64,000 bases of DNA from Erwinia sp. HDF1-3R (GCF_039621855.1 NZ_CP155071.1:4030001-4094000); one strand, 5' to 3'; counted from the first letter of the stretch, positions 1 through 10,453 are shown. Numbers and translations: made by a program. Notes: generated by a model from the sequence alone, not told the origin.

Positions 1-858
1 ATTATCAAATTCGCAAAGCGGTGAATTGAATGGATCGCTGTTGGTCGCAGGTTCTTCCGGGAAAACGTCAATCGCCGCACCGGCCAGATGTTTGTCGGCC
101 AGCACCTTACACAGCGCAGGAATATCTACCACCGTCCCGCGAGAGGCATTGATCAGCAGCGAGCCCGGCTTCATCATCGCCAGCTCCTCTGGCCCCATCA
201 TATTCTGCGTCGACGCCGTTTCCGGTACGTGCAGGCTGACCACGTCGCTCATATTCAGCAGCTCGGACAGGTAGCGCACCTGCGTGGCATTACCCAACGG
301 CAGCTTGTTCTCAATGTCGTAGAAATAGACGTGCATCCCCAGGCTTTCCGCCAGCACACCCAGCTGCATGCCAATATGACCGTAGCCAATGATACCCAGC
401 TTCTTGCCGCGCGCCTCATAGGACCCCGCCGCCAGCTTATTCCATACGCCCCGGTGGGCTTTGGCATTGGCCATCGGTACGCCACGAAGCATCAACAGCA
501 GTTCACCGATTACCAGTTCAGCAACGGATCGGGTATTGGAGAAAGGCGCGTTAAAAACCGGGATCCCGCGCTTCGCGGCTGCATTAAGGTCAACCTGATT
601 GGTTCCGATGCAGAAACAGCCCACCGCTACCAGCTTTTCAGCCGCTGCGAAGATCTCTTCGCTAAGATGCGTGCGTGAGCGGATACCGATAAAGTGCGCA
701 TCACGAACGGAGGCTTTCAGCGACTCACTGTCCAGCGCGCCTTTATGAAATTCGATGTTGGTATAGCCTGACGCGCGCAGATTATCGATCGCGCTCTGGT
801 GTACGCCTTCCACCAGCAGGAACTTAATCTTATCTTTCTCCAGTGATACTTTTGACAT
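1..858 (-). CDS. serA: D-3-phosphoglycerate dehydrogenase, 3' part missing
   Basis: Catalyses the first step of serine synthesis (3-phosphoglycerate to 3-phosphohydroxypyruvate, NAD-dependent, cytosolic). The N-terminal 286 residues are visible, starting MSKVSLEKDKIKFLLVEG as in E. coli SerA; the gene runs off the left edge, so the last part of the catalytic domain and the C-terminal serine-binding ACT domain (full length about 410) are outside. Visible are GIRSRTHL of the substrate domain and the Rossmann glycine motif GIIGYGHIG. It is read away from rpiA, its neighbour in E. coli too. A CRP-like site lies about 215 bases upstream of the start. Confidence 0.97.
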   Translation of the reverse strand, partial: MSKVSLEKDKIKFLLVEGVHQSAIDNLRASGYTNIEFHKGALDSESLKASVRDAHFIGIRSRTHLSEEIFAAAEKLVAVGCFCIGTNQVDLNAAAKRGIPVFNAPFSNTRSVAELVIGELLLMLRGVPMANAKAHRGVWNKLAAGSYEARGKKLGIIGYGHIGMQLGVLAESLGMHVYFYDIENKLPLGNATQVRYLSELLNMSDVVSLHVPETASTQNMMGPEELAMMKPGSLLINASRGTVVDIPALCKVLADKHLAGAAIDVFPEEPATNSDPFNSPLCEFDN

Positions 859-1162
859 TTCCCGACCCTATTTATCAGACTTCAGAAGGAGCTGACCTCG
901 CAATATTTTTCAGATATAAGGCAGCCTTCTGTCAAAGTATCAAAATCTACGCCTGCGGCAATACAAACGATTGCCCGGCAGACAGCATGGCAGCGACGCA
1001 TCAGGGGGCAAACTGGCAGATAATCACGGTGTAAATCCTCTCGCCAGTGCGATCGGCCGATCTGCGGGGTTTATGTGACATAAGTCACTATATTTTCAGG
1101 CCTGAAAGAAAAGATGTTTTTTAACTAAAATTATCCCGCGCCCTGAGGCGCAGGTCAGATCC
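859..1162. other. serA-rpiA intergenic region
   Basis: No convincing gene is seen in these 304 bases. They hold the serA upstream region, with a CRP-like site near 1074 and an A/T-rich stretch around 1085-1135. A 12-base perfect palindrome GATCGGCCGATC sits at 1051-1062. A short GC hairpin at about 1137-1152 next to the rpiA stop may help end rpiA transcription, but it lacks a clear T run. Confidence 0.5.
1074..1089. promoter_or_regulatory. candidate CRP site upstream of serA
   Basis: TGTGA-CATAAG-TCACT matches the CRP pattern TGTGA-N6-TCACA at nine of ten conserved positions. E. coli serA is known to respond to CRP and Lrp, so a role at serA is plausible. Binding is inferred, not shown. Confidence 0.5.
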
Positions 1163-1819
1163 TCACTGAAGGACTTTAACGCCCTCTGGCGTACCGATTA
1201 AGGCAATATCGGCACCGCGCGCCGCAAACAGCCCGACAGTGACCACGCCAGGCAGTGCATTTATCGCCTTTTCCAGCGCGACGGCATCCATAATCTGAAG
1301 ATTATGCACGTCGAGAATATCGTTACCGTTATCAGTCAGGACATGCTGACGGTATTCCGGCAGCCCACCCAGCTTGACCAGTTCACGCGCCACATAGCTA
1401 CGCGCCATCGGGATGACCTCAACCGGCAGTGGAAAATGACCCAATACGTCCACCTGTTTGGAACTGTCAGCGATGCAGATGAATTTTTCGGCCACGGCGG
1501 CAATAATTTTTTCACGCGTAAGCGCAGCACCGCCGCCTTTGATCATCTGAAGGGAGGCATTAATTTCATCAGCGCCGTCGACATAAACCGACAGGGAGTC
1601 AACCTCGTTCAGATCGAAAACCGGTATTCCCAGCGCCTTTAATAACGCGGTAGAGGCATCGGAGCTGGATACGGCTCCTTCAATCTGGTGCCTGACAGAC
1701 CCCAGCGCATCGATAAAATGAGCGGCGGTAGACCCCGTACCTACGCCAACAATCGTTCCCGGCTGTACGTATTTCAGTGCGGCCCAGCCGACCGCCTTTT
1801 TCAGTTCATCCTGCGTCAT
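1163..1819 (-). CDS. rpiA: ribose-5-phosphate isomerase A
   Basis: Interconverts ribose 5-phosphate and ribulose 5-phosphate in the non-oxidative pentose-phosphate pathway, which tktA in this window also serves. The 218-residue protein matches the family length. It shows the phosphate-binding loop [12 protein letters not shown] near residue 25, DGADEI near 81 and [11 protein letters not shown] near 94, the conserved active-site blocks. The start MTQDELKK is chosen by family similarity; the open frame extends 33 codons further upstream without support. argP lies divergently upstream. Confidence 0.97.
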   Translation of the reverse strand: MTQDELKKAVGWAALKYVQPGTIVGVGTGSTAAHFIDALGSVRHQIEGAVSSSDASTALLKALGIPVFDLNEVDSLSVYVDGADEINASLQMIKGGGAALTREKIIAAVAEKFICIADSSKQVDVLGHFPLPVEVIPMARSYVARELVKLGGLPEYRQHVLTDNGNDILDVHNLQIMDAVALEKAINALPGVVTVGLFAARGADIALIGTPEGVKVLQ

Positions 1820-2011
1820 AATATGTTTAGAATCCGTACTGATACTGTGTGCGCGTAGTATAAAACAACCCTTGCAGAAAACAGCGCATTTGTTGTCAGT
1901 CTGGAAGACAGCCCACAAACAAGCGGAGGGTTAAGCACGTTATTGCGCAGGGAAAGCGAGAAAAAATGTGGCATAGTGCTGATTCCTCACCTGAAAGAGA
2001 TCAAACGAACA

Positions 2012-2908
2012 ATGAAACGCCCGGATTATCGTACGCTTCAGGCGCTGGATGCAGTCATTCGCGAGCGCGGTTTTGAGCGTGCAGCACAGAAACTTTGTAT
2101 TACCCAGTCCGCCGTTTCCCAGCGTATCAAGCAGCTGGAAAACATGTTTGGTCAGCCGCTGCTGGTACGTACCGTGCCGCCGCGACCCACAGAACAGGGA
2201 CAGAAGCTGCTGGCGCTGCTTCATCAGGTTGAGCTGCTGGAAGAGGAGTGGCTGGGTGATGAAAACGGCGGTACCACCCCGCTTCTGCTGTCGCTGGCGG
2301 TCAACGCCGACAGTCTTGCAACCTGGCTTTTACCTGCGTTAAAAACGGTATTAACCGACTCTCCGGTTCGCCTGAATCTACAGGTGGAAGATGAGAGCCG
2401 CACTCAGGAAAGGCTGCGTCGTGGTGAGGTGGTTGGCGCGGTCAGTATTCAGCCGCAGCCCCTGCCCAGCTGCCTGATTGACCAGCTTGGCGCGCTCGAT
2501 TATCTGTTCGTGGGTTCTAAAGACTTCGCTGCCCGTTATTTCCCTAACGGCGTGACGCGATCGGCCCTGCTGAAAGCCCCAGCCGTGGCGTTTGATCATC
2601 TGGACGATATGCATCAGGCTTTTTTACAGCAAAACTTTGATCTGTCACCCGGTAGCGTCCCCTGCCACATCGTGAACTCTTCAGAGGCCTTTGTTCAGCT
2701 TGCCCGTCAGGGAACCACCTGCTGCATGATCCCTCATCTGCAAATAGAGCGTGAGCTGGCCGAGGGGGAGCTGATTGACCTGACGCCCGGACTGTTTCAG
2801 CGTCGGATGCTCTACTGGCACCGTTTCGCCCCGGAAAGCCGCCTGATGCGCAAGGTAACGGACGCGCTGATATCCCATGGTCATCGGGTATTGCGTCAGA
2901 GCGAATAA
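2012..2908 (+). CDS. argP: LysR-type regulator ArgP (IciA)
   Basis: LysR-family transcription factor of 298 residues that activates the arginine exporter gene argO and other genes in response to arginine and lysine; in E. coli it was also described as an inhibitor of replication initiation. The N-terminal winged helix-turn-helix is visible ([12 protein letters not shown] near residues 33-44), followed by the effector domain. The start [15 protein letters not shown] follows the family; a longer frame from a TTG at 1943 is not supported. The likely target argO lies 1.6 kb away, with yggE between them. Confidence 0.96.
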   Translation: MKRPDYRTLQALDAVIRERGFERAAQKLCITQSAVSQRIKQLENMFGQPLLVRTVPPRPTEQGQKLLALLHQVELLEEEWLGDENGGTTPLLLSLAVNADSLATWLLPALKTVLTDSPVRLNLQVEDESRTQERLRRGEVVGAVSIQPQPLPSCLIDQLGALDYLFVGSKDFAARYFPNGVTRSALLKAPAVAFDHLDDMHQAFLQQNFDLSPGSVPCHIVNSSEAFVQLARQGTTCCMIPHLQIERELAEGELIDLTPGLFQRRMLYWHRFAPESRLMRKVTDALISHGHRVLRQSE

Positions 2909-2913
2909 CGAAA

Positions 2914-2956
2914 AGCCGCGCCAATGCGACCCCACAGGGGACGCGTCGGCGCGGCT
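2914..2956. terminator. bidirectional terminator between argP and yggE
   Basis: Arms AGCCGCGCC (2914-2922) and GGCGCGGCT (2948-2956) form a long stem with a partly paired interior, preceded by a short A run. It lies between the convergent ends of argP and yggE and probably serves both. Confidence 0.7.
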
Positions 2957-2990
2957 GAAACGACCGGTGGAGTAGAGCTCTCCCCTGGGT

Positions 2991-3719
2991 TCAGGGGGTC
3001 CGCTGCAGCTCAAATACCACGTCAACCTGATCGTCAAAGTGAATCGTCTGCTGTTCGTAGGTCTGCTCCGCCGAAGTCATGGGTGCCGCACTGGCTGCTT
3101 TAAACATGCGGGCCATCGGCATGGGCTGATAGTTGGCAACGTGATAACGAATGCTGTAAACCGGCCCCAGCTTAGCGTTAAAGCCCTGAGCCAGCGCGCC
3201 AGCCTGCTGCGTGGCATTTTCAATGGCCGCCTGACGCGCCTTATCACGATAGGTCTCCGGATTTGCCACGCCCAGGTCTACGGATCGAATCTCCGTCAGG
3301 CCCGCTTTAAGGGCACCGTCAAGCAGTGCATTAAGTTTATCCAGCTGACGCAGCGTGACCTGCACCTGACGTACGGCGCGATACCCTTTCAGTACCGATT
3401 TACCGTCTTTCAGATAATCATACTCTGGCTGGGTACGCAGGTTAGCCGCGTTGATGTCCTTCTTATCAATGCCTTTTTTCTGCAGGAAATCAAAATATTG
3501 CGCAACACGTTCGTCAGCCTGTTTTTTAGCGTCTGCTGCGTCTTTTGACGAAACGTTCACTTCGATGGCCAGCGTGGCAATATCGGGGGTGGCGTCAATG
3601 CTGGACTGGCCAGAGGTCACGACGTGCGGGCCGTTTGGCAATTCATCTGCCAGCGCAGTAAGGGGAATAGTACCTAATCCAATAATGGCGGCCAGCGCCA
3701 ATTTAGTAAGCTTCACCAT
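2991..3719 (-). CDS. yggE: SIMPL-domain periplasmic protein YggE
   Basis: A 242-residue protein with a cleavable signal peptide (hydrophobic stretch after MVKLTKLA, likely cleavage near TALA-DE at residue 24) and a SIMPL domain (DUF541) over nearly all of the mature chain. E. coli YggE has been linked to lower oxidative stress; its biochemical activity is not established. The start has an excellent ribosome-binding site (GGAGGAAC directly before ATG). It is convergent with argP. Confidence 0.94.
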   Translation of the reverse strand: MVKLTKLALAAIIGLGTIPLTALADELPNGPHVVTSGQSSIDATPDIATLAIEVNVSSKDAADAKKQADERVAQYFDFLQKKGIDKKDINAANLRTQPEYDYLKDGKSVLKGYRAVRQVQVTLRQLDKLNALLDGALKAGLTEIRSVDLGVANPETYRDKARQAAIENATQQAGALAQGFNAKLGPVYSIRYHVANYQPMPMARMFKAASAAPMTSAEQTYEQQTIHFDDQVDVVFELQRTP

Positions 3720-3903
3720 GTTCCTCCGTGGGGGCTATTCAGTCAGCCTGCCGATAACCGGCAGGCTAAGGTAATTATGCGGTTAACATGCAACAGCCTT
3801 ATTTTAGCTGCTTTTGTCGAACCAGACTTTGACGTCAATTCCAGCCGTTAGTTCAAGGTCGGGGAGAAGGCCAGCAACTGAAGGCTCAGGCGATAAGGCT
3901 TTG

Positions 3904-4524
3904 TTATCCGCCACCTAATGCCTGCTGTGCCAGCTTGAGGGCAATAATCCACATCACCAGACCCACAAGAAGGTTAATGATGCGCTGCGCTCCAGGCGTA
4001 CTTAGCCGTGGTGAGAGCCAGCTTGCCAGTAGCGCCAGCCCAAAAAACCAGACGGTTGAGGCCATGACCGCTCCCAGGACAAACCAGCTGCGCGCAGCGG
4101 GCGCCAGCTGACCTCCCAGGCTGCCTAACATCACAAAGGTGTCGATATAGACATGCGGATTTAGCCAGGTGACGGCAATCATCGTACTGATGATGCGCCA
4201 GCGCCCCTGCTTTGCGGGCATAGCCTGGACAGAGTCCATCGCCCCACTCAGGGCGCTGCGTAGTGCACCCCAGCCATACCACAGCAGGAAAAGTACGCCG
4301 CCCCACGTGACCAGGCTGAGCAGCAGAGTGGATTGTGACAGGAGCGCGCTACCGCCAAATACGCCACCACAGATAAGAATAATATCGCTGAGCGTACAAA
4401 GCCCGGCCACCATCAATGGATAGTGGCGACGTACGCCCTGTTGTAATACAAAGGCGTTTTGTGGCCCCAGCGGCAGGATCAAGGCAGCGCCGAGCACCAT
4501 ACCCTGAAAGAAGGCAGCGATCAT
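3904..4524 (-). CDS. argO: arginine exporter ArgO (LysE family)
   Basis: Inner-membrane exporter of arginine and its toxic analogue canavanine. The 206-residue protein begins [18 protein letters not shown] and has the LysE-family signature [14 protein letters not shown] near residue 20, with about six hydrophobic segments. I prefer the ATG at 4524 over the longer frame from 4566 because E. coli ArgO begins at the same point and GAGGTG lies six bases upstream. Expression in E. coli needs ArgP, encoded 1 kb downstream of this gene's end. Confidence 0.94.
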   Translation of the reverse strand: MIAAFFQGMVLGAALILPLGPQNAFVLQQGVRRHYPLMVAGLCTLSDIILICGGVFGGSALLSQSTLLLSLVTWGGVLFLLWYGWGALRSALSGAMDSVQAMPAKQGRWRIISTMIAVTWLNPHVYIDTFVMLGSLGGQLAPAARSWFVLGAVMASTVWFFGLALLASWLSPRLSTPGAQRIINLLVGLVMWIIALKLAQQALGGG

Positions 4525-4701
4525 CCGTAACACCTCAAAGGTACAAAGTGAGGCGAGTGTATCCATCCGGAGTGAGTCGTTGAAATTTAAAATTCTAATT
4601 GTTTATTAGTCAGGCTAATAACAAGAGGGAAAGTAAAGGCGGAATGTGCTGGACAACGGCAGGGCCGTCATTCAGGTTTCCGCCTTCGTATTGACCGCTT
4701 A

Positions 4702-5592
4702 TCAGGCCCCGGAAGGGCTGCTGACTGGCGCAGAGAGCTCAGCCTCAGGCGCGTTAGCCTGATGCAGGTGAACATCCATCTGCGGATAAGGAATACCAAT
4801 GCCGTTCGCATCCAGCGTACGCTTAAAGTTCTTCATCAGATCCCAGTAGACGTTCTGCAGGTCACCTGCACTGCTCCAGCAGCGCACCACGAAGTTAAGC
4901 GAGGAAGCAGCCAGTTCGTTGAGACCAATCTGCACGCCCATATCCTGCAGCACGCGGCTGTCGGCATCAACCACCTCACGCAGCAGCGCAATGACTTTAT
5001 CCACGTCCGCGTCGTAGGCTACCCCGATGATAAATTCGTTGCGGCGGTTGGGTTCACGGGAGTAGTTAACGATATTACCGGCAATAATTTTACCGTTTGG
5101 CACCACGACAACTTTACCATCACTTGTTTTCAGCGTGGTGGAGAAAATCTGTACGCTCTGTACCGTACCCATCACGCCGATATCAATAAATTCGCCGGTG
5201 CGGAACGGACGGAAGGTTACCAGCAGCACGCCAGCCGCCAGGTTTGACAGCGATCCCTGAAGCGCCAGACCGACGGCCAGACCTGCGGCACCCAGCACGG
5301 CAATGACCGAAGCGGTTTGTACGCCGACCCTTCCCAGCGCCGCAATCAGCGTAAAGGCAATAATGGCGTAACGTATCAGCGCGGAGAGAAAGTCTGCTAC
5401 GGTGGCATCAATATGTCGGGCGCGCAGAACTTTGTTCAGGGTTCTGGAGATGACGCGGGCAACGATCATCCCGATAAAGATAATCGCAAGAGCGGCGACA
5501 ATATTGACCGCATAGCTTAGCAGCAGCGCCTGGTTTCGTACCAGCCATCCTCCGGCATGATTGATACCATCGACTACATTCAGATCTTCCAT
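4702..5592 (-). CDS. mscS: small-conductance mechanosensitive channel MscS
   Basis: Homoheptameric inner-membrane channel that opens on osmotic downshock. The 296-residue protein starts [14 protein letters not shown], very like E. coli MscS (286). The pore helix is seen as the Gly/Ala-rich run [19 protein letters not shown] near residue 100, then the beta domain with [10 protein letters not shown]. The C-terminal tail differs from E. coli and ends in a Pro/Ser-rich stretch. It stands alone between argO and fbaA. Confidence 0.97.
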   Translation of the reverse strand: MEDLNVVDGINHAGGWLVRNQALLLSYAVNIVAALAIIFIGMIVARVISRTLNKVLRARHIDATVADFLSALIRYAIIAFTLIAALGRVGVQTASVIAVLGAAGLAVGLALQGSLSNLAAGVLLVTFRPFRTGEFIDIGVMGTVQSVQIFSTTLKTSDGKVVVVPNGKIIAGNIVNYSREPNRRNEFIIGVAYDADVDKVIALLREVVDADSRVLQDMGVQIGLNELAASSLNFVVRCWSSAGDLQNVYWDLMKNFKRTLDANGIGIPYPQMDVHLHQANAPEAELSAPVSSPSGA

Positions 5593-5759
5593 TCGACTAT
5601 CCTGTTGTTGTTCGCAGCGGCTTTAGCCGCCATCCACAGCCAGTTGTCACTGACATTCCAGAGATTAAGGGTAATCAAAAAAGTCGTCAGATGCCAAATA
5701 AGTCGTGATAGAGCAGCTTGATTCCCCCGGCGCGGCAGTTCCCGGATTAAAAATCCGCC

Positions 5760-5793
5760 AAAAAAAACGGAGGACCTCGTGAGAGATCCTCCG
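5760..5793 (-). terminator. terminator of the epd-pgk-fbaA operon
   Basis: Read on the minus strand, a CGGAGGAT/GTCCTCCG stem is followed by a run of eight T. It lies 37 bases after the fbaA stop and is a textbook Rho-independent terminator. Confidence 0.9.
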
Positions 5794-5829
5794 CTACGTT
5801 TGAGCGACCAGTTACAGTCAGCTTATAAC

Positions 5830-6909
5830 TTACAGTACGTCTACCGCGTTCAGTTCTTTAAAGGCCTGCTCCAGACGCACAATCATTGAAGACTGTGCGG
5901 CACGCAGCCATACGCGCGGATCGTAGTACTTTTTGTTCGGCTTATCTGCGCCTTCAGGATTACCCAGCTGCGCCTGCAGGTAACCTTCGTTCTTTTTGTA
6001 ATACTGCAGGATACCGTCCCAGTTTGCCCACTGAGTATCGGTATCAATATTCATTTTGATCACGCCGTAGCCGATAGACTCCTGAATCTCTGCGGCAGAA
6101 GAACCGGATCCACCGTGGAAAACAAAATCCAGAGAGTTGTGCGGCAGGTTATGTTTTTTGCTCACATAGTCCTGAGAATCACGCAGGATAGGTGGAGTCA
6201 GCTTCACATTACCCGGCTTGTAGACGCCGTGAACGTTACCAAATGAAGCCGCGATGGTGAAACGCGGGCTGATAGCGTTAAGTTTTTCGTAAGCGTAATC
6301 AACGTCTTCTGGCTGAGTGTAAAGTGCTGATGCGTCCATATGGCTGTTATCTACGCCATCTTCTTCACCGCCGGTACAGCCCAGTTCGATTTCCAGCGTC
6401 ATGTTCAGTTTGGACATACGCTTCAGGTAACCGCTACAGATTTCAATGTTTTCTTCCAGAGACTCTTCTGACAGATCAATCATGTGGGAAGAGAACAGTG
6501 GCTTACCGGTTTTTTCAAAGTGCGCTTCGCCCGCGTCCAGCAGACCATCGATCCACGGCAGCAGTTTCTTGGCGCAGTGGTCAGTATGCAGAATAACCGG
6601 CACACCGTAGTGTTCAGCCATCTGGTGAACGTGATGCGCGCCGGAGATAGCGCCCAGGATAGCCGCCGCCTGTGGCTTATCGGACTTGAGTCCTTTACCC
6701 GCAATAAATGCGGCGCCGCCGTTAGAGAACTGAATAATGACCGGTGCTTTTACTTTTGCAGCGGTTTCCAGCACGGCGTTGATGGAGTCAGTGCCTACGC
6801 AGTTTACTGCCGGGAGAGCGAATTTGTTTTCTTTCGCCACTTTGAAAATTTTCTGTACGTCGTCACCGGTGACAACGCCTGGTTTTACGAAATCAAAAAT
6901 TTTAGACAT
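5830..6909 (-). CDS. fbaA: class II fructose-bisphosphate aldolase
   Basis: Zinc-dependent aldolase of glycolysis and gluconeogenesis, cleaving fructose 1,6-bisphosphate to two triose phosphates. The 359-residue length and sequence agree with E. coli FbaA. The zinc ligand motif HTDHCAKK is near residue 108, and further conserved blocks ELGCTGGEEDG and FHGGSGSS are present. It is the last gene of epd-pgk-fbaA, 95 bases after pgk, with a strong terminator behind. Confidence 0.98.
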   Translation of the reverse strand: MSKIFDFVKPGVVTGDDVQKIFKVAKENKFALPAVNCVGTDSINAVLETAAKVKAPVIIQFSNGGAAFIAGKGLKSDKPQAAAILGAISGAHHVHQMAEHYGVPVILHTDHCAKKLLPWIDGLLDAGEAHFEKTGKPLFSSHMIDLSEESLEENIEICSGYLKRMSKLNMTLEIELGCTGGEEDGVDNSHMDASALYTQPEDVDYAYEKLNAISPRFTIAASFGNVHGVYKPGNVKLTPPILRDSQDYVSKKHNLPHNSLDFVFHGGSGSSAAEIQESIGYGVIKMNIDTDTQWANWDGILQYYKKNEGYLQAQLGNPEGADKPNKKYYDPRVWLRAAQSSMIVRLEQAFKELNAVDVL

Positions 6910-7004
6910 GTTCTTGTGTCCTGTTTCGTCGGTCGTATGAAAAGATAATGAACCTGCCAGGCAGGCAAATCATTCTGGCGGGAGGCAAGCCCCCGCCCCA
7001 GAGG

Positions 7005-8165
7005 TTACTGTTTCGCACGCTCTTCAAGCATGGCAACCGCCGGCAGTTTTTTACCTTCCACGAACTCAAGGAAAGCACCGCCACCGGTAGAGATATAGGA
7101 GATTTTATCTTCGATGCCAAAGAGATCGATGGCCGCCAGCGTATCACCGCCACCCGCGATAGAGAATGCATCGCTCTCTGCGATTGCCCGGGCAACGATT
7201 TCCGTACCTTTACGGAAGTTAGGGAACTCAAAGACGCCAACCGGGCCGTTCCACAGAATAGTTTTGGCCTCTTTCAATAGTTTAGCCATGGCTTCGGCAG
7301 TTTCGTCACCGAAGTCCATGATCTCTTCATCGTCCTGCACTTCGCTTACTTTCTTCACGGTCGAAGGCGCAGTTTCAGAGAATTCCGTGCCGACGCGGGA
7401 GTCAGTTGGGACCGGGATTTTAAACTCGTCACGCAGTTTTTTGGCCGCGTCCACAAAGTCTGGCTCGTAAAGCGATTTACCCACGTTGTTATCAATCGCG
7501 ACGAAAGTGTTGGCAATACCGCCGCCTACAATGACCGTGTCGGCAATTTTCACCAGGGAGTTCAGCACGTCGAATTTAGTGGAGACTTTAGAACCACCGA
7601 CCACGGCAACCATGGGGCGGGCCGGATGCAGCAGAGCTTTGCCCAGCGCGTCCAGTTCGTTAGCCAGCAGCGGGCCTGCACAGGCCACGGGGGCGAACTT
7701 GCCAACGCCGTGGGTAGAGGCCTGCGCACGGTGTGCCGTACCAAAGGCGTCCATAACATACACGTCGCAAAGGGCTGCGTATTTCTTAGCCAGCGCTTCG
7801 TCGTCTTTCTTCTCGCCCTTGTTGAAGCGCACGTTTTCCAGCACGACCAGCTCACCTTCAGCAATGTCGACGCCGTCGAGGTAATCTTTCGCCAGACGAA
7901 CAGGAGAAGAAATCTTATCTTTCAGGTAATTAACCACCGGCAGCAGGGAGAACTCTTCGTTATATTCACCTTCGACAGGGCGGCCAAGGTGGGAGGTGAC
8001 CATTACTTTAGCGCCCTGCTTAAGTGCTGCTTCGATAGTTGGCAGTGAGGCACGAATACGCGCATCAGACGTTACTTTGCCCTCTTTTACCGGCACGTTT
8101 AAGTCAGAACGAATTAATACACGCTTACCAGCAAGATCCAGATCGCTCATCTTGATTACAGACAT
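7005..8165 (-). CDS. pgk: phosphoglycerate kinase
   Basis: Catalyses the reversible phosphate transfer between 1,3-bisphosphoglycerate and ADP in glycolysis. The 386-residue protein has the N-terminal motif RSDLNVPV and the substrate-binding HLGRP near residue 60. The C-terminal nucleotide-binding domain shows [11 protein letters not shown] and GGGDTLAAI. It sits between epd (30 bases upstream) and fbaA, the usual enterobacterial operon. Confidence 0.98.
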   Translation of the reverse strand: MSVIKMSDLDLAGKRVLIRSDLNVPVKEGKVTSDARIRASLPTIEAALKQGAKVMVTSHLGRPVEGEYNEEFSLLPVVNYLKDKISSPVRLAKDYLDGVDIAEGELVVLENVRFNKGEKKDDEALAKKYAALCDVYVMDAFGTAHRAQASTHGVGKFAPVACAGPLLANELDALGKALLHPARPMVAVVGGSKVSTKFDVLNSLVKIADTVIVGGGIANTFVAIDNNVGKSLYEPDFVDAAKKLRDEFKIPVPTDSRVGTEFSETAPSTVKKVSEVQDDEEIMDFGDETAEAMAKLLKEAKTILWNGPVGVFEFPNFRKGTEIVARAIAESDAFSIAGGGDTLAAIDLFGIEDKISYISTGGGAFLEFVEGKKLPAVAMLEERAKQ

Positions 8166-8195
8166 GGTGAATCCTCTCGTTGATTCTCTAAGTTT

Positions 8196-9233
8196 TTACA
8201 GGCGCAGAGCGCCCTGGCTGAAACCGCTTGCGACCATCGCTAACGTCGTGTCGAGCATTCGGTTAGCGAAGCCCCATTCGTTATCGCACCAGACCAGCGT
8301 TTTGATCAGGCGCTGACCGCTCACCCGGGTCTGGGTGCCGTCTACAATGGCACTGTGCGGATCGTGGTTAAAATCTATGGAAACTAACGGTAATTCCGTA
8401 TAGTCAACTATACCACTAAACGCCCCCTCTGACGCATTTCGCAGCAGCGTGTTCACCTCCAGCGCACTGACGGCATCACGCACGGTGACGCTTAAATCAA
8501 TCGCCGTGACGTTGATGGTAGGCACCCGTACGGCGATGGCTTCAAAGCGGTCATTAAATTTCGGAAAAATTCGGGTAATGCCCGCCGCCAGCCGCGTATC
8601 AACCGGGATGATAGACTGGCTGGCCGCGCGGGTGCGCCGCAAATCCGTATGGTAGGCGTCGATAACCTGCTGATCGTGCATCGCTGAGTGAATGGTGGTG
8701 ACGGTCCCCCACTCAATGCCGAATGCGTCATCCAGCAGCTTGATTATTGGGATAATACAGTTGGTGGTACAGGAGGCATTTGAGACGATTCTGTGTTCGG
8801 GCCGCAGGGCTTTTTCGTTGACGCCGTATACGACGGTGGCATCCAGATCGTGGTCCCCCGGATGGGAAAACAGCACTTTTTTCGCCCCCGCTTTCAGATG
8901 CGCTTCGCCATCTGCCCGGCTGCCGTATACGCCGGTACAGTCCAGCACCACGTCAACATTCAGCTCCTGCCAGGGTAAATTTTCGATTTCCTCGCAGTGC
9001 AAAATACGGAGGGTATCGTCACCCACCCACAGCAGATCGCGCTCCTGGCGCACATCCCAGGCAAAGCGCCCATGGCTGGTATCATACTTCAGCAAATGGG
9101 CCATTCCTGCGGAGTCGGCCAGCTCGTTGATCGCCACCACGGTCATTTCAGCACGACGACCGGTTTCATAGAGCGCACGAAGTACGTTGCGCCCAATGCG
9201 ACCAAAACCGTTTATGGCAATACGAATTGTCAT
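8196..9233 (-). CDS. epd: D-erythrose-4-phosphate dehydrogenase
   Basis: NAD-dependent oxidation of erythrose 4-phosphate to 4-phosphoerythronate, the first step of the pyridoxal-phosphate route; it belongs to the GAPDH family. The 345-residue protein has [14 protein letters not shown] at the N terminus and the catalytic cysteine in [12 protein letters not shown] near residue 155. The linkage to pgk and fbaA and the Epd-type sequence favour Epd over the glycolytic GapA. It is slightly longer than E. coli Epd (339). Confidence 0.95.
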   Translation of the reverse strand: MTIRIAINGFGRIGRNVLRALYETGRRAEMTVVAINELADSAGMAHLLKYDTSHGRFAWDVRQERDLLWVGDDTLRILHCEEIENLPWQELNVDVVLDCTGVYGSRADGEAHLKAGAKKVLFSHPGDHDLDATVVYGVNEKALRPEHRIVSNASCTTNCIIPIIKLLDDAFGIEWGTVTTIHSAMHDQQVIDAYHTDLRRTRAASQSIIPVDTRLAAGITRIFPKFNDRFEAIAVRVPTINVTAIDLSVTVRDAVSALEVNTLLRNASEGAFSGIVDYTELPLVSIDFNHDPHSAIVDGTQTRVSGQRLIKTLVWCDNEWGFANRMLDTTLAMVASGFSQGALRL

Positions 9234-9433
9234 CTCACTCCCGCATCAGAAATCAGTGCAAAACCGGACCGTTAGCCTGAGCCAGTCAGTTAGGTTTGTA
9301 CAGAAATTATTACCACCTGACCTCGCCCTGAACGTGGGTAAACAGCCACGTTAACGTCAACTGAAACGGTTCAGCCAGAATAAAGAGTGCGGAGAATAAT
9401 TGGAATGAGTTAGATCAATCACGACGCAGAAAT

Positions 9434-9449
9434 TCTGACAGAGATCACA
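9434..9449. promoter_or_regulatory. candidate CRP site upstream of epd
   Basis: TCTGA-CAGAGA-TCACA matches the CRP consensus at nine of ten conserved positions. It lies about 200 bases upstream of the epd start. Catabolite control of epd-pgk is known in E. coli; here it is inferred from the motif. Confidence 0.45.
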
Positions 9450-9509
9450 TTCGCTAAATGAAGTGCGTGAATAAATACGCGATTGCAACGACCTCAAGTA
9501 GACTGTCAT

Positions 9510-9549
9510 CCCCCAGCGCGTATTTTGGCTTAGCCAAACGGGCTGGGGG
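9510..9549. repeat. long imperfect hairpin upstream of the bactofilin gene
   Basis: Outer arms CCCCCAGC and GCTGGGGG enclose an inner TTTGG-CTTAG-CCAAA stem-loop. No T run follows on the plus strand, so it is not a classical terminator for that direction. It lies 133 bases before the bactofilin start and may be part of its leader or a protein-binding site. Confidence 0.5.
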
Positions 9550-9682
9550 ATAAACATCAGGGAAGAGGCTGTACCGCTTTCGCATCCAGGAAGGACGCGT
9601 CAAATATCGTCACCGCAACCGGCGATAGTCTGGTCATACCCCTCCTTATCTCCACACTTTTCCGCTGGTACAGACAAGCTAC

Positions 9683-10363
9683 ATGATGAATTACAACCTA
9701 CTTTGGTATATCTGGTTAATCTGGGCGTCCGAACTGCTGATTTACAGGGGCGACCATGTTATCCCGTTGTCACGCTGGCAATACTATAGCGGGGCATTAG
9801 TTATCCTCTATGCAGCCCTTAACTTCCTGTCTGAAAAAGCCGCTTTCACCAAAGGAATGACAATGTTTAAACGTAAACCCACGCCAGAACACACCGCGAA
9901 AGCGCATGAAAACGTCCACGAGACGCCTGAGGCCGTTACGGCGCCCGATGCAGGTGCTACCTACATTCATGAGGGCTGTACGCTTTCAGGGGAGATCCAC
10001 GCCGCCAGTGACGTCAGGATAAACGGCACCTTTGAAGGCAAGATTTACGCTGAAAAGACGGTATTCATTTTGTCAAAAGCGAAGGTTAACGGCGAGATCG
10101 CGGCAAATCGTATTGAGATTAGCGGGTCGCTAACCGGACGCTGTGTTAGCCGTGAGCTGGTCATTAATGCCAGCGGCTTTATGGAAGGCACCGTTGAGTG
10201 CGCGCCACTCTCCGTCAGCCAGCAGGGCTGCTTCCACGGCACGTCGAAACCTCTGGCGCAGGAGAAAGAGAGCATCAAGACCGGGAAAGTAAAATCTGGG
10301 GGCGAGGCCCCATTGCAGGCGGCAACGGAGGGTAAACTGAACGATAAAGCGCCTGCGGTGTAA
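9683..10363 (+). CDS. bactofilin-family cytoskeletal protein with N-terminal membrane segment
   Basis: A 226-residue protein with a polymer-forming bactofilin domain (DUF583), seen as short beta repeats such as CTLSGEIHAASDVRINGTFEG and SKAKVNGEIAANRIEISGSL between about residues 98 and 175. Residues 4-50 hold two hydrophobic segments, so the full product is probably membrane-anchored, like CcmA of Proteus mirabilis. A second ATG at 9863 (MFKRKPTPE) follows AAAGGA and would give a soluble form. No clear Shine-Dalgarno precedes the first ATG. Bactofilins form filaments that influence cell shape; the exact role here is unknown. It stands alone, convergent with tktA. Confidence 0.85.
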   Translation: MMNYNLLWYIWLIWASELLIYRGDHVIPLSRWQYYSGALVILYAALNFLSEKAAFTKGMTMFKRKPTPEHTAKAHENVHETPEAVTAPDAGATYIHEGCTLSGEIHAASDVRINGTFEGKIYAEKTVFILSKAKVNGEIAANRIEISGSLTGRCVSRELVINASGFMEGTVECAPLSVSQQGCFHGTSKPLAQEKESIKTGKVKSGGEAPLQAATEGKLNDKAPAV

Positions 10364-10453
10364 CTACCCACAGGCGCTATACGGAGCGGTTGCCGCACAA
10401 TTGGACGGCTCAGTCTCTGCGAGGTCGCCCGGTTACCGGGCGACCTCAGTTGA

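Larger units (their letters stand above)
9234..9682. other. epd / bactofilin intergenic region
   Basis: This 449-base region lies between divergent genes. It holds a CRP-like site at 9434 serving epd and a long imperfect hairpin at 9510-9549. No open frame here looks like a real gene, and the bactofilin gene has no obvious Shine-Dalgarno at its end. Confidence 0.5.
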
